Made by a program: the position numbers and the translations under genes
The notes under the pieces: generated by a model
Told to the model about the DNA's origin: nothing
Database searches by the model: none
Seen by the model: the letters and a program-made list of their open reading frames with translations, nothing else
Assembly (NCBI RefSeq): GCF_014654895.1
Contig: NZ_BNBE01000001.1
Location: forward strand, 4,052,501 to 4,116,500
Length of the DNA stretch: 64,000 nt
Direction: 5' to 3'
From: Streptomyces filamentosus
GTDB taxonomy: Bacteria > Actinomycetota > Actinomycetes > Streptomycetales > Streptomycetaceae
In this document: positions 16,349-24,479 of the stretch, one piece after another
How positions within the stretch are numbered: the stretch's first letter is position 1
Layout: each line of letters opens with the position of its first letter

Positions 16349-17788
16349 TCAGCCGCCGAGCGCCCCCGGGTGGACCTGGTCCCGCGCCGCCGCGTACTGC
16401 CGGCGCACGGCCTGGCCCGCCGGCAGCTCCTCGCCCGGCTCCAGGATCTGCGCGGCGGCGCCCTGCCAGGCCGGGGGAGCGGACGGCGAGAGCGTCCCGC
16501 GGGCCACGCCGAGCGCCCAGGCGGCCTGCCTCGCCGCGCCGAGGGCCGCGTAGTCGGCCGGCTGGGGGACGACGACCTGCACGCCGAACAGCGAGGGCGC
16601 CAGGGCCTGTACGGCGGGCAGCGCGGCGGCGGCCCCGAGCAGGAAGATCCGCCGGACCTCGACCCCGCGGCCGCGGACCACGTCCAGGGCGTCGCCGAGG
16701 CCGCACAGCATGCCCTCGAAGGCGGCCCGCGCCAGGTGCTCGGGCTTCATCGACTCGCGGCGCAGCCCGGTGAGGGTGCCGGCGGCGTGCGGCAGGTGCG
16801 GCGTCCGCTCGCCCTCCAGGTAGGGGAGGAGGACGAGCCCGGAGGAGCCGGGGGTGGACTTCAGGGCCAGCGCGGACAGCTCGTCCAGGGACGGCAGGCC
16901 GAGCATCTCGGCGGTGCCGCGCAGGGTGCGGACGGCGTTGGTGACGGAGACGACCGGCAGGTGCATGCCGGTGGCGTCGGCGTAGGAGGTGACGGCGGGG
17001 CCCGGCCGGTCCAGCGCCCGGTGGTGGACGGCCATCACGGAGCCGGAGGCGCCGAGCGAGACGACGGCGTCGCCCGCGCCGAGGCCGAGCCCGAAGGCGG
17101 CGGCCATGGTCTCGCCGGTGCCGGCGGAGATCAGCAGCCCCTCGGGGGTGGTGCCGGCCGGCTCGGCGGGCCCGAGCACCTCGGGCAGCGCGACCTGGTG
17201 CCCGAGGGCCAGCTCCACCAGGTCGGGGCGGTAGGCCCCGGTGCGGGCGGACCAGTAGCCGGTGGCGGAGGCGGCGCCGCGGTCGGTGGTGCGGCGGGCG
17301 GGCCGGCCGAGGAGCTGCCAGACCAGCCAGTCGTGCGGCTGGAGGACGGCGGCGACCCGGGCGGCGTGCTCGGGCTCGGCGCGGGCGAGCCAGCGGAGCT
17401 TGGCGACGGGCAGCCCGGCCTGCGGGACGGTGCCGACGGCCTCGGCCCAGGCGTCCCGGCCGCCGAGCGCGTCGACGAGGTCGGCGGCGGCGACCTGGGC
17501 CCGCTTGTCGTTGCCGAGGAGGGCGGGGCGCACCAGGGCGCCCTGGGCGTCGAGCGGCACCACGCCGTGCGCCTGCGCGGAGACGCCGATGGCCTCCACC
17601 CCTTCGAGGAGTCCGCCGGTCGCGGCCTCCCCGAGCGAGAGCAGCCAGCTCTGCGGGTCCACGTCGGTGGCCTTCGGGTCGACCGGGTGCGGGGCATGGC
17701 CCTGCCGCAGTACGGCCCCGGTGTCCGTGTCACAGACCACGATGCGCGTGGCGTCCGAAGAGCTGTCGAGTCCGGCGACTATCCCCAT
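16349..17788 (-). CDS. xylB: FGGY-family carbohydrate kinase, xylulokinase-like
   Basis: A 479-aa ASKHA-fold sugar kinase. The N-terminal phosphate loop is GIVAGLDSSSDATRIVV, followed by SAQAHGVVPLD and the adenosine-binding region FLLGAAAALPAVQALAP. Similarity is highest to xylulokinases, but FGGY substrate choice is hard to read from sequence, and no xylose isomerase or transporter is adjacent. A stand-alone transcription unit 36 bp upstream of the YtxH-domain gene. Confidence 0.75.
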   Translation of the reverse strand: MGIVAGLDSSSDATRIVVCDTDTGAVLRQGHAPHPVDPKATDVDPQSWLLSLGEAATGGLLEGVEAIGVSAQAHGVVPLDAQGALVRPALLGNDKRAQVAAADLVDALGGRDAWAEAVGTVPQAGLPVAKLRWLARAEPEHAARVAAVLQPHDWLVWQLLGRPARRTTDRGAASATGYWSARTGAYRPDLVELALGHQVALPEVLGPAEPAGTTPEGLLISAGTGETMAAAFGLGLGAGDAVVSLGASGSVMAVHHRALDRPGPAVTSYADATGMHLPVVSVTNAVRTLRGTAEMLGLPSLDELSALALKSTPGSSGLVLLPYLEGERTPHLPHAAGTLTGLRRESMKPEHLARAAFEGMLCGLGDALDVVRGRGVEVRRIFLLGAAAALPAVQALAPSLFGVQVVVPQPADYAALGAARQAAWALGVARGTLSPSAPPAWQGAAAQILEPGEELPAGQAVRRQYAAARDQVHPGALGG

Positions 17789-17824
17789 GACACCCGATTC
17801 TGCCGCACGCGGGCCGGTTCCGGG

Positions 17825-18139
17825 TCAGGTGTTGCTGGTGCCCCAGTCGTCGTCCTCGCCGATCCGGCCGTTCGAGCGCCCGCGTCCGCGCAGTGCGGTC
17901 ACCCGGTCGGTGACGGCCGGCGGCAGCCGGTCGCCCACCTTGTCGCCCACGACGTGCGCGGCCTTCCCCGCGTACTGCCTGCCGGTCTGCGCGGCGGACT
18001 CCGCGGCGTTGCGCACGGCGGGGTTCCGGGCGAAGTCCTGGGCGGCCTTCTTCATCCGCTCGTACCGCTCGCGTCCCGCACGCGTCCCGACCACGTAACC
18101 GAGCGCGAGACCCGCGACGAACGTCAGCTTGTACCGCAC
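17825..18139 (-). CDS. YtxH-domain protein
   Basis: A 104-aa protein with the YtxH-type start LTFVAGLALGYVVGTRAGRE, a single membrane helix followed by a basic amphipathic stretch. A long helical region with an Ala-rich repeat (AAQDFARNPAVRNAAES) follows. Such proteins are widespread in actinobacteria and of unknown function, possibly envelope-associated. It terminates next to the xylulokinase-like gene and is divergent from the tRNA genes. Confidence 0.75.
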   Translation of the reverse strand: MRYKLTFVAGLALGYVVGTRAGRERYERMKKAAQDFARNPAVRNAAESAAQTGRQYAGKAAHVVGDKVGDRLPPAVTDRVTALRGRGRSNGRIGEDDDWGTSNT

Positions 18140-18296
18140 GCTGCGATCCTTCCCTGGAAGGTTCCGGGGGCGCCCCGGGGATGTCCCGGGGATACCGATT
18201 GGCGGAGCACCCCCCTGCTTGCGCTAATGTATGTCTCGCAGCGAGCGCCCGCCGCCCGGGAGACCCCGGGCAGGACCGTTCGGTGCAACGCAGCAA

Positions 18297-18369
18297 TCCC
18301 CTGTAGCTCAATTGGCAGAGCAGCCGGCTGTTAACCGGCAGGTTACTGGTTCGAGTCCAGTCGGGGGAG
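18297..18369 (+). tRNA. tRNA-Asn (GTT), first copy
   Basis: A 73-nt cloverleaf. The acceptor TCCCCTG pairs with CGGGGGA, the discriminator is G, the anticodon stem-loop is GCCGG-CTGTTAA-CCGGC with anticodon GTT, and the T arm contains GGTTCGAGTCC. No 3' CCA is encoded (the next bases are CGCG). Confidence 0.95.
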
Positions 18370-18374
18370 CGCGG

Positions 18375-18447
18375 TCCCCTGTAGCTCAATTGGCAGAGCA
18401 TTCGGCTGTTAACCGGAGGGTTACTGGTTCGAGTCCAGTCGGGGGAG
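18375..18447 (+). tRNA. tRNA-Asn (GTT), second copy
   Basis: Starts 6 bp after the first copy and is nearly identical, differing mainly around the anticodon stem (TTCGG/CCGGA instead of GCCGG/CCGGC). CCA follows at 18448-18450, so this copy, unlike the first, has a templated 3' end. Confidence 0.95.
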
Positions 18448-18456
18448 CCAGACGAG

Positions 18457-18478
18457 AGAGGACCCTCAGGGGTCCTCT
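18457..18478 (+). terminator. Terminator after the tRNA-Asn pair
   Basis: AGAGGACCC and GGGTCCTCT form a perfect 9-bp stem with a TCAG loop and are followed by TT. It ends the two-tRNA transcript. Confidence 0.8.
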
Positions 18479-18623
18479 TTCGCGTTCCCGGGAACCATCC
18501 GCGTCCGCCCGCTGTCTTCATGGTCGAGCGGAGCCGGTCGTACCGATCATCCGGAGCAGGAGATCGTATGAGCGGCTATGCTGCGGCAGGACGGCGCGCA
18601 CACTTGTACGCGCGTCGGTGTCG

Positions 18624-18697
18624 GGGGCGGTAGCTCAGCCGGTTAGAGCAGCGGACTCATAATCCGTCGGCCGTGGGTTCGAGTCCCACCCGCCCCA
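18624..18697 (+). tRNA. tRNA with CAT anticodon (elongator Met or lysidine-type Ile2)
   Basis: A 74-nt cloverleaf. The acceptor GGGGCGG pairs with CCGCCCC, the discriminator is A and encoded CCA follows at 18698-18700. The anticodon loop is CTCATAA, and the T arm contains GGGTTCGAGTCCC. The CAT anticodon with a G1:C72 end excludes initiator tRNA. Elongator Met and tRNA-Ile2 (C34 modified to lysidine) cannot be separated by eye. Confidence 0.9.
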
Positions 18698-18701
18698 CCA
18701 C

Positions 18702-18742
18702 AGCCCGTGGTCGCAGGAAGGATTCCCCTGCGGCCGCGGGCT
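18702..18742 (+). terminator. Terminator after the CAT tRNA
   Basis: AGCCCG...TCGCAGG and CCTGCGG...CGGGCT form a long interrupted stem followed by TCTTCGTT, 5 bp after the tRNA CCA. This is a clear tRNA terminator. Confidence 0.75.
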
Positions 18743-19261
18743 TCTTCGTTCCCACAGTGCGCCTCCGTCGAACGGAGGTTCTGCAACGACACGCCGGCGT
18801 CACCCGGATGCCTCCCCGTGCCGGGCCCCGGGGGCGCCCTCCCCGGCCGCATCCGGGCGGCGTGACGCACCGCGCCCGGGCACCCGGCCCCGCCGCCCCC
18901 GGCTGCCCGTCCCCACCGCGTCGGGGTGGCCGGTCCCTCGCGCTCCGGTGTCGGCTCCACCGGGCCCGGGTGCCGGCTCCACCGGGCCCGGGTGCCGGCT
19001 CCATCGCGCCCGGGTGTCCGTGACCTTGGCGTTTGGGGTCGTGTGCACCGGTGGGTGGTCCCATGGGCGGTTATTCCGAGCGATAGCGTTCCTGCCGTAC
19101 CGACATGGGAAATGTCGGACGGACGGCGGGTGGCAATGCCCCGTTTTTGACCGTCCGGTCCTGGCATGCCTCGTGGTATATACCAGAACCGCGCTCCTGG
19201 TCCCGGCTTTCTCCAAAGCTTTGCCGGTGGTCCTGCGTGCTGAGACGCGGTCGGAACTCCG
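18743..19261. other. Gene-free spacer between tRNA array and biosynthetic locus
   Basis: No frame here has convincing coding character. It contains the tandem repeat at 18953-19018, a 7-bp perfect inverted repeat CCGACAT-GGGAA-ATGTCGG at 19100-19118, and a 12-bp palindrome TGGTATATACCA at 19174-19185. The second half (from about 19020) is clearly A/T-richer than its surroundings. The palindromes are plausible operators for the precursor-peptide promoter at 19262. Confidence 0.6.
18953..19018. repeat. Three tandem copies of a 22-bp repeat
   Basis: The unit starts GGCTCCACCGGGCCCGGG and is repeated at 18953, 18975 and 18997, the third copy with three substitutions. There are no unique spacers, so it is not CRISPR. 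The embedded CCGGGCCCGG makes each unit partly self-complementary. Confidence 0.75.
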
Positions 19262-19290
19262 TTGACCTCCTTGATCGCCGCTGATTACAT
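19262..19290 (+). promoter_or_regulatory. Promoter of the RiPP-like precursor gene
   Basis: TTGACC (19262-19267) and TTACAT (19285-19290) are spaced by 17 bp, a good sigma-70/HrdB-like promoter about 80 bp upstream of the precursor ATG. Palindromes at 19100 and 19174 lie upstream and could bind a regulator. Confidence 0.55.
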
Positions 19291-19367
19291 TCCCGGCGTC
19301 CCTTCGGGAACATGCTTTCGAGGTCCGGAGGGTTATTCCATGCCATCGATCGAATGAAGGAGGGGTC

Positions 19368-19517
19368 ATGTCCAACGCTGTTACCGAGCAGCAGGTTGCC
19401 GCCGAGACCGAGGTCGCCGTGGAGCTTCCCGAGGCCACCCGCAGCCAGCTGGTCTTCGACCACGGCGCCCAGGTCCAGCCGCACATCTGCCCGTCGGCCG
19501 GCGCCCGCGCCGCCTGA
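19368..19517 (+). CDS. Candidate RiPP precursor peptide, 49 aa
   Basis: A 49-residue peptide with a very strong ribosome site (AAGGAGG, 4 bp before the ATG). Residues 1-26 form an acidic leader-like part (MSNAVTEQQVAAETEVAVEL, then PEATRS). The C-terminal part has Phe30-Asp-His, Gln35-Val-Gln-Pro-His and a single cysteine at 41 within HICPSAG, ending GARAA. It is followed by an attenuator-like hairpin and then a radical SAM/SPASM gene with a PqqD-like recognition domain, the standard order of a RiPP cassette. The modified residues are not known; Cys41, His39, His32 and Phe30 are candidates. I know no close family. Confidence 0.75.
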   Translation: MSNAVTEQQVAAETEVAVELPEATRSQLVFDHGAQVQPHICPSAGARAA

Positions 19518-19543
19518 GGCAGATCGGCAATTCTGTAGCGAAC

Positions 19544-19571
19544 GTGAGGGGCCCGGACACGGGCCCCTCAC
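19544..19571 (+). terminator. Attenuator-like hairpin between precursor and radical SAM genes
   Basis: GTGAGGGGCCCG and CGGGCCCCTCAC form a perfect 12-bp stem with a GACA loop, without a T-tract. It sits 26 bp after the precursor stop and 18 bp before the radical SAM start. Such hairpins commonly give high precursor and low enzyme expression from one transcript. Confidence 0.7.
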
Positions 19572-19589
19572 GGGTGAATGGAGATTCGA

Positions 19590-21059
19590 GTGGAACCGGC
19601 ACCTGATGGAAAGTCCCTGCCGATCACCGTGGTCGGCGCCGGGTCGAAGTGGCGTCCGTTCAGCAATCCGAAGAACGTCGTGCGGACGGAATCGCGCCCG
19701 GAGGGTGTCGCCGTCTTCGTCGTGGACCCCTGGACGCAGCGCTGGGCCGTTCTGGGCCGCGGCGCCGAGTCCGTCCTCGCCCTCGCGGACGGCACCCGGA
19801 CGGTGGAGCAGATCACCGCGGAGGTGATCGCCTCGACGGACAACGCCCACCTGCGTTCCCCCAAGGTCGTCGGCGCCCTGCTCGACGAGCTCCGCGCCGC
19901 CGGACTGCTGTTCGTGTCCGCCGCGCACCACCGCAGCCAGGGCCTCCCGGTGTTCCTGGAGACCGAGCCCCAGGGGCTCCACCTGGAGATCACCAACGCC
20001 TGCAACCTGAGCTGCAGCCACTGCTACGTCTCGTCCGGCGTCAAGCTCCCCGACGAGCTCAGCGACGCCGAACTCCGCGCGGTCGTCGACCAGTTGACGC
20101 CCTTCAGCAACAAGCTCATCGCCATCACCGGCGGCGAGGCGGCGGTCCGGCGCAACTCGCTCGACCTGGTCGAGTACTGCGCCGTGGAGCGCGGCCACAA
20201 CGTCGACCTCTACACCAACGCCTACAAGTTCCCCCGCAAGTTCGCCGAGCGGGTCCTGGAGATCAACGCCATCGGCGGCGGGCGGGTCAACCTCCAGGTC
20301 AGCCTGGAGGGCGCGACCCCCGCGACCAACGACGCGGTGCGCGGCGAGGGCGTCTTCGAGCAGGTCCTCAAGACCCTGGGCATGTTCCAGGAAATGGGGC
20401 TGAACCGGCGGACGCAGCTCTTCATCTGCATCACCAAGAACAACATCCACGAGATCGACGCGATGATCGAGATAGCCGAGCGCTTCGATCTCGCCCGGCT
20501 CATCTTCTCCCAGTGGGAAGCCCAGGGGAACGCCGCGGACACCCCGTGGGAGTCCATCGCGCCGACCCTTGAGGAATGGACCTCGGCGGGCGAGAAGCTG
20601 CTCTCCTACGAGAACCCCCGGCTGCAATTGCGGGGCAACTTCTTCGGCGATCTCAACAATGGCAGGGACGGCCGTTACACGCTCGAACGCGCGCTTTTCC
20701 CGAAGCAGCTCTTCGCGTACAACGCCTTTCCCCGGGTCTCCCCGGACGGCTGGATCTTCGCCGACCAGCTGTGGGTCGATCCGGAATGGTCCCTCGGCAA
20801 CGTCCGGGACATCAGCCTCGCGGAGGCATTCCGGAGCGAGAAGTTCCGTGAGCACCTGGCGAACTTCCAGGGGCGCGGCGAGCGCATCGAGGAGTGCAGT
20901 TCCTGCCAGTGGCTGGAACTGTGCGGTGGCGGCCACCCCGGACACACGCTGTCCGAATACGGCACGATCGACCACAAGGACGCGTTCTGCGAAACCCGGA
21001 AGTACTGGTTCGAGCGCTATGTGGACAGCCACGTGGAAAGGGTGCTGAACGGTGTCTGA
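19590..21059 (+). CDS. Radical SAM/SPASM peptide maturase with PqqD-like leader-recognition domain
   Basis: A 489-aa enzyme. The first ~95 residues resemble a PqqD/RRE winged-helix domain (VFVVDPWTQRWAVLG, ADGTRTVEQITAEVI) that would bind the precursor leader. The radical SAM core begins EITNACNLSCSHCYV, with cluster cysteines 138, 142 and 145, and has the SAM motif ITGGEAAV. C-terminal SPASM-type cysteines at 436, 439, 445 and 467 (CSSCQWLELCGGG...) probably hold an auxiliary cluster. GTG 19590 is preferred over in-frame ATG 19578 because GGAG lies 6 bp upstream of it, and ATG 19578 is tight against the hairpin. Its stop overlaps the next gene by 8 bp. The reaction cannot be predicted. Confidence 0.9.
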   Translation: MEPAPDGKSLPITVVGAGSKWRPFSNPKNVVRTESRPEGVAVFVVDPWTQRWAVLGRGAESVLALADGTRTVEQITAEVIASTDNAHLRSPKVVGALLDELRAAGLLFVSAAHHRSQGLPVFLETEPQGLHLEITNACNLSCSHCYVSSGVKLPDELSDAELRAVVDQLTPFSNKLIAITGGEAAVRRNSLDLVEYCAVERGHNVDLYTNAYKFPRKFAERVLEINAIGGGRVNLQVSLEGATPATNDAVRGEGVFEQVLKTLGMFQEMGLNRRTQLFICITKNNIHEIDAMIEIAERFDLARLIFSQWEAQGNAADTPWESIAPTLEEWTSAGEKLLSYENPRLQLRGNFFGDLNNGRDGRYTLERALFPKQLFAYNAFPRVSPDGWIFADQLWVDPEWSLGNVRDISLAEAFRSEKFREHLANFQGRGERIEECSSCQWLELCGGGHPGHTLSEYGTIDHKDAFCETRKYWFERYVDSHVERVLNGV

Positions 21060-21813
21060 CGGGCGCGGCCCCACTCCTGCCCGGGACTGGGGCACCACCT
21101 TCGGCGGCATCGCCGACGGCTGGCTCTTCTCCGACGTCGAGGGCCCCCTGCCCCCGGTGCTCGTCCTGCCGCTGGAGAACCCGGACCTCTACGACCCCGC
21201 CGTCTGGGAGAAGAAGGCCGAGGTCGTCCGCCGGCACCGCTCCGTGACGGTCATGCGCCGCGGCGGCGCCACCTTCGGCGTCCTCACCGCGAAGCTCGGC
21301 GCCCCCGCCGCCGCGATGACCGTCCAGGCCGCCGCGGCGCGCGGCGCCCACACCCTCGTCGGCGTCGGCTACTGCGGGGCGATCGCCGACACCCTCGGCT
21401 GCGGCGACCTCCTCGTGCCGACCGGCGCCGTCGCCGCCGACGGGACCAGCGCGGCGTACTGCCCCGAGCGCTACCCCGCCGTCGCCGACCACGCCCTCGT
21501 GGGCCTCCTCAAGGAGGCGGCCGGCGGCCCGGTCCACGACGGCCTGGTCCACTCCCTCGACGCCGTCCTCACCCAGGACTCCGCGCTCGTCGACCGCTGC
21601 CGGGCCACCCGCGTCGACGCGCTCGACATGGAGACCTCGGCCGTCCTCACCGTGGCCCGGATCCACGGCGTCCGCGCCGCCACCGTCCTCGTGGCCAGCG
21701 ACCACGCGGGCCTCGGCCTGCCCACCGACGGGACCCTCCTCGGCGCCGGCACCCGCCGCGCGGTGGACGTCGCCCTGGAGGCGGTGACCCGCCGTGCCGC
21801 GGAACTGGGCTGA
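21052..21813 (+). CDS. Nucleoside phosphorylase family protein
   Basis: A 253-aa member of the PNP/UDP phosphorylase (NP-I) family, which cleaves nucleosides to a base and ribose-1-phosphate, or hydrolyses them in nucleosidase members. Visible hallmarks are LVGVGYCGAI (substrate pocket strand) and the signature VDALDMETSAVLTVA with the ribose-binding Met-Glu. It is translationally coupled to the radical SAM gene (GTG 21052 inside its last codons) and overlaps the MFS gene. Such tight coupling suggests a shared pathway, for example supplying or removing a nucleoside. The base specificity is unknown. Confidence 0.85.
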   Translation: MSDGRGPTPARDWGTTFGGIADGWLFSDVEGPLPPVLVLPLENPDLYDPAVWEKKAEVVRRHRSVTVMRRGGATFGVLTAKLGAPAAAMTVQAAAARGAHTLVGVGYCGAIADTLGCGDLLVPTGAVAADGTSAAYCPERYPAVADHALVGLLKEAAGGPVHDGLVHSLDAVLTQDSALVDRCRATRVDALDMETSAVLTVARIHGVRAATVLVASDHAGLGLPTDGTLLGAGTRRAVDVALEAVTRRAAELG

Positions 21814-23059
21814 ACTGGACGGCCCCGCCCGCCGGTTCCTCGCGGCCTCGGCCGTCTCCTTCCTCGGCGACGGGCTGCGCTACGCGGCCCTCCCGCTGCT
21901 CGCCGCCCGCCAGGGCGCGGGACCGGCCGAGTTCGGCGTCCTCCTCGGCGCCGCCACCCTGCCCTTCCTCGTCCTCGGCATCTTCGGCGGGGTGCTGGCC
22001 GACCGGGTGCGCCGCCGCGGGCTGCTGCTCGTCTGCGACGGGCTCCGCCTCGCCGTGCTCACCGTCTTCGTCGGCTGCCTGGTCACCGGCCACGCCGGGC
22101 TCCCGCTGCTGTACGCCGTGGCGTTCCTCATGGGCCTCCTCGAATCCCTCGCCACCTCGGCCGCCTTCGCGTACCTGCCCACCCTCGTGCCCGGACACCA
22201 GCTGGAACGGGCCAACGCCACGCTGTCCACCGCGCTGCTCCTCGGCCGGCAGCTCCTCGGCCCGCTGGCCGGGGCGGGCCTGCTGGAGCTGGGCGAGAGC
22301 CTGCCCTTCGTCGTGGACGCCGCGAGCTTCCTGCTCTCCGGCGCCCTCCTCGCGACCGTCGCGGCCGGCCTGGAGGACAAACCGGAACGCCGGAAGGGCG
22401 GCGGCCCCGCGGCCGTCTTCGCCGACGTGCGGGTCAGCACCCGGTGGATGCGGGTCACCCCGCACGTCCTGGTCATCGCGTGCAGCGCCGGCGTCATCAA
22501 CCTCTTCAACAGTGGCGCGCTGGCCGTCCAGCCGTACTTCGCGGAGCACGTCCTGAGCGGCTCGGCCTACGCCTACGGCCTGATGATGGCGAGCTCCGCG
22601 CTCGGCGGCGTCGCCGGGGCCCAGGCCGCCGGCGCCCTCGCCACCCGCCTCTCCAGCGGACGCATGGTCGTGGTCGCGCTCGCCGCGCTCGGCGCGGGCT
22701 TCGGCACGGTCGCGCTCCTCGCCCATCCGCTCGCCGTGTACGCCGGACTCGCCCTCACCGGCGTCGGCTTCGCCGTCTGGGGCGTGGCCACCACCTCCTG
22801 GCGGCAGCGCCTCACCCCCCACGACCTCATGGGCCGGGCGGACGCCCTCCACCGGATGATCTCCTGGGGCGTCAACCCGATCGGCAGCCTCCTCGGCGGC
22901 CTGGTGGCGGCGCACTGGGGTGCCCACGGCCCCTTCCTCCTCGTCGCCGTGGCACCCCTCCTGCTGATCCCGCTCTTCTGGAACCGCCGGGCCGACCCCG
23001 CCCCCCGGGAACCGGAGACCGGCGAGCGGTCCCTCGCCGCCGACACCACCCGCTCCTGA
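21794..23059 (+). CDS. MFS transporter 1
   Basis: A 421-aa membrane transporter with about 12 hydrophobic helices. The typical MFS loop 2-3 motif is present as GGVLADRVRRRGLLL. It overlaps the end of the nucleoside phosphorylase gene by 20 bp and so is in the precursor operon. It probably exports the product or an intermediate. A hairpin after it may end the first transcript. Confidence 0.88.
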   Translation: MPRNWAELDGPARRFLAASAVSFLGDGLRYAALPLLAARQGAGPAEFGVLLGAATLPFLVLGIFGGVLADRVRRRGLLLVCDGLRLAVLTVFVGCLVTGHAGLPLLYAVAFLMGLLESLATSAAFAYLPTLVPGHQLERANATLSTALLLGRQLLGPLAGAGLLELGESLPFVVDAASFLLSGALLATVAAGLEDKPERRKGGGPAAVFADVRVSTRWMRVTPHVLVIACSAGVINLFNSGALAVQPYFAEHVLSGSAYAYGLMMASSALGGVAGAQAAGALATRLSSGRMVVVALAALGAGFGTVALLAHPLAVYAGLALTGVGFAVWGVATTSWRQRLTPHDLMGRADALHRMISWGVNPIGSLLGGLVAAHWGAHGPFLLVAVAPLLLIPLFWNRRADPAPREPETGERSLAADTTRS

Positions 23060-23107
23060 AGCGTCGCCCCGCCCCGCACCGGGCCCGCCCCGGGACCCGG
23101 CCCGCCG

Positions 23108-23136
23108 CCGCCGGCCGGACGGACCCCGGCCGGCGG
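23108..23136 (+). terminator. GC-rich hairpin between the two MFS genes
   Basis: CCGCCGGCCGG and CCGGCCGGCGG form an 11-bp stem with a 7-base loop in the 118-bp gap between the transporters. No T-run follows. It may reduce read-through from the precursor operon. Confidence 0.4.
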
Positions 23137-23177
23137 GCCCCGGCCCGCGCCCCCACGCACCGAACGGACAGGTCCCC

Positions 23178-24419
23178 GTGATCCCCTCCGCGATACTTCC
23201 CGAGCCCGGCCCGCGCCGGGCACTGGCCCTGCTCACCCTCGCGAGCGCCACGGCCAAGGGGATCTTCCTCACCTCCGGAGTCCTGTACTTCACCGAGGTC
23301 GTCGACCTGGACGCGCTCGACGTCGGCCTGGGGCTCAGCGCCGCCGGACTCGTCGCCCTGGTCCTCGGCGTCCTCGCCGGCCGGCTGGCCGACCGCGTCG
23401 GCCCCTGGCCCGTCCTCCTCGCCAGCCTCCTGGTCAGCGCCGCCGCGACCGCCGCCTTCCTGCTCGTCGACGGCATCGGGACCTTCGTGGCGGTCGTCGT
23501 CGTGGCGGTCGTCGCCCAGGGCGTGCTCCTCGTCGCCCGCGGCCCCCTCATCAACACCATCGGCGGCACCTCGGCCCAGGAACTGCGGGCCTACGTCCGC
23601 GCGGTGACCAACGTCGGCATCACCGTCGGCGCCGCCCTCGCGGGCTGGGCCGTCCAGCTCGACACCACCGGCGCCTACCGCCTCCTGGTCGCCGCCGACA
23701 GCGTCTTCTTCCTGGTGGCCGCCGCGCTCGCCCTCCGGCTGCCCCGCCCCGCCCCGCTGCCCTCCCGGCCCGGCCCGACCTGGACCGCCCTCCGCGACCG
23801 CCCCTACCTGGCCGTCGCCGCCCTCGACGGGGTGCTGTCGATCCAGTACCGCGTCCTCACCGTCGCCGTACCGCTCTGGATCATCGGGCACACCGACGCC
23901 CCGCGCTGGACGGTCTCCGGCGCCGTCGTCCTCAACACCGCCCTCGTCGTCCTCCTCCAGGTCCGCCTCTCCCGGCGGGTCGACACCCCCCGGGCCGCCG
24001 GACGGGCCATGCGCCGCGCGGGCGCCACCCTCGGCGTCGCCAGCACCCTGATCGCCTGCGTGTCCCTGGTCCCGCCGCACCAGGCGGTCCTGCTGCTCGC
24101 GGCCGGCATCGTCCTGCACAGCCTGGGCGAGATCTGGCAGGCGGCCGGCGGCTTCGAACTCTCCAACGACCTCGCCCCGCCGCACGCCCTCGGCCAGTAC
24201 CTCGGCGTCTTCGGCATCGGGATGGGACTCGCCGAGTCCTTCGCGCCCGCCCTCCTGACCTGGCTGTGCCTGGGGTACGGGGTGCCGGGCTGGCTCACCG
24301 TCGGCGGGCTCTTCGTGGCCGCCGGAGTCCTGGCGCCCTGGGCCGCCCGGCACGCCGAGGCCACCCGCACCCACCGCGTCCCGGCCAAGGCCGCGCCCGA
24401 CCCGGCGCCCGCCGCCTGA
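23178..24419 (+). CDS. MFS transporter 2
   Basis: A 413-aa membrane transporter with about 12 helices and the MFS loop LAGRLADRVGPWPVL. It is clearly different in sequence from the transporter just upstream, so this is not a recent duplication. Start GTG 23178 follows GGACAGG. It probably exports a cluster product or gives self-protection. The C-terminal ~20 residues are Ala/Pro-rich. Confidence 0.86.
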   Translation: MIPSAILPEPGPRRALALLTLASATAKGIFLTSGVLYFTEVVDLDALDVGLGLSAAGLVALVLGVLAGRLADRVGPWPVLLASLLVSAAATAAFLLVDGIGTFVAVVVVAVVAQGVLLVARGPLINTIGGTSAQELRAYVRAVTNVGITVGAALAGWAVQLDTTGAYRLLVAADSVFFLVAAALALRLPRPAPLPSRPGPTWTALRDRPYLAVAALDGVLSIQYRVLTVAVPLWIIGHTDAPRWTVSGAVVLNTALVVLLQVRLSRRVDTPRAAGRAMRRAGATLGVASTLIACVSLVPPHQAVLLLAAGIVLHSLGEIWQAAGGFELSNDLAPPHALGQYLGVFGIGMGLAESFAPALLTWLCLGYGVPGWLTVGGLFVAAGVLAPWAARHAEATRTHRVPAKAAPDPAPAA

Positions 24420-24479
24420 CCCCGGCCCGTACCGCCCTCCCCTCCCTCCTCTTCCTTCGAGAAAGCGGAACCTCCTGCC

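Noticed and set aside
18231..18662. Plus-strand open frame across the tRNA genes
   Set aside because: It runs through all three tRNA genes and has no ribosome site or family similarity.
18953..19018. CRISPR array
   Set aside because: Units are contiguous without unique spacers and no cas genes are present. The same applies to 62900-62987.
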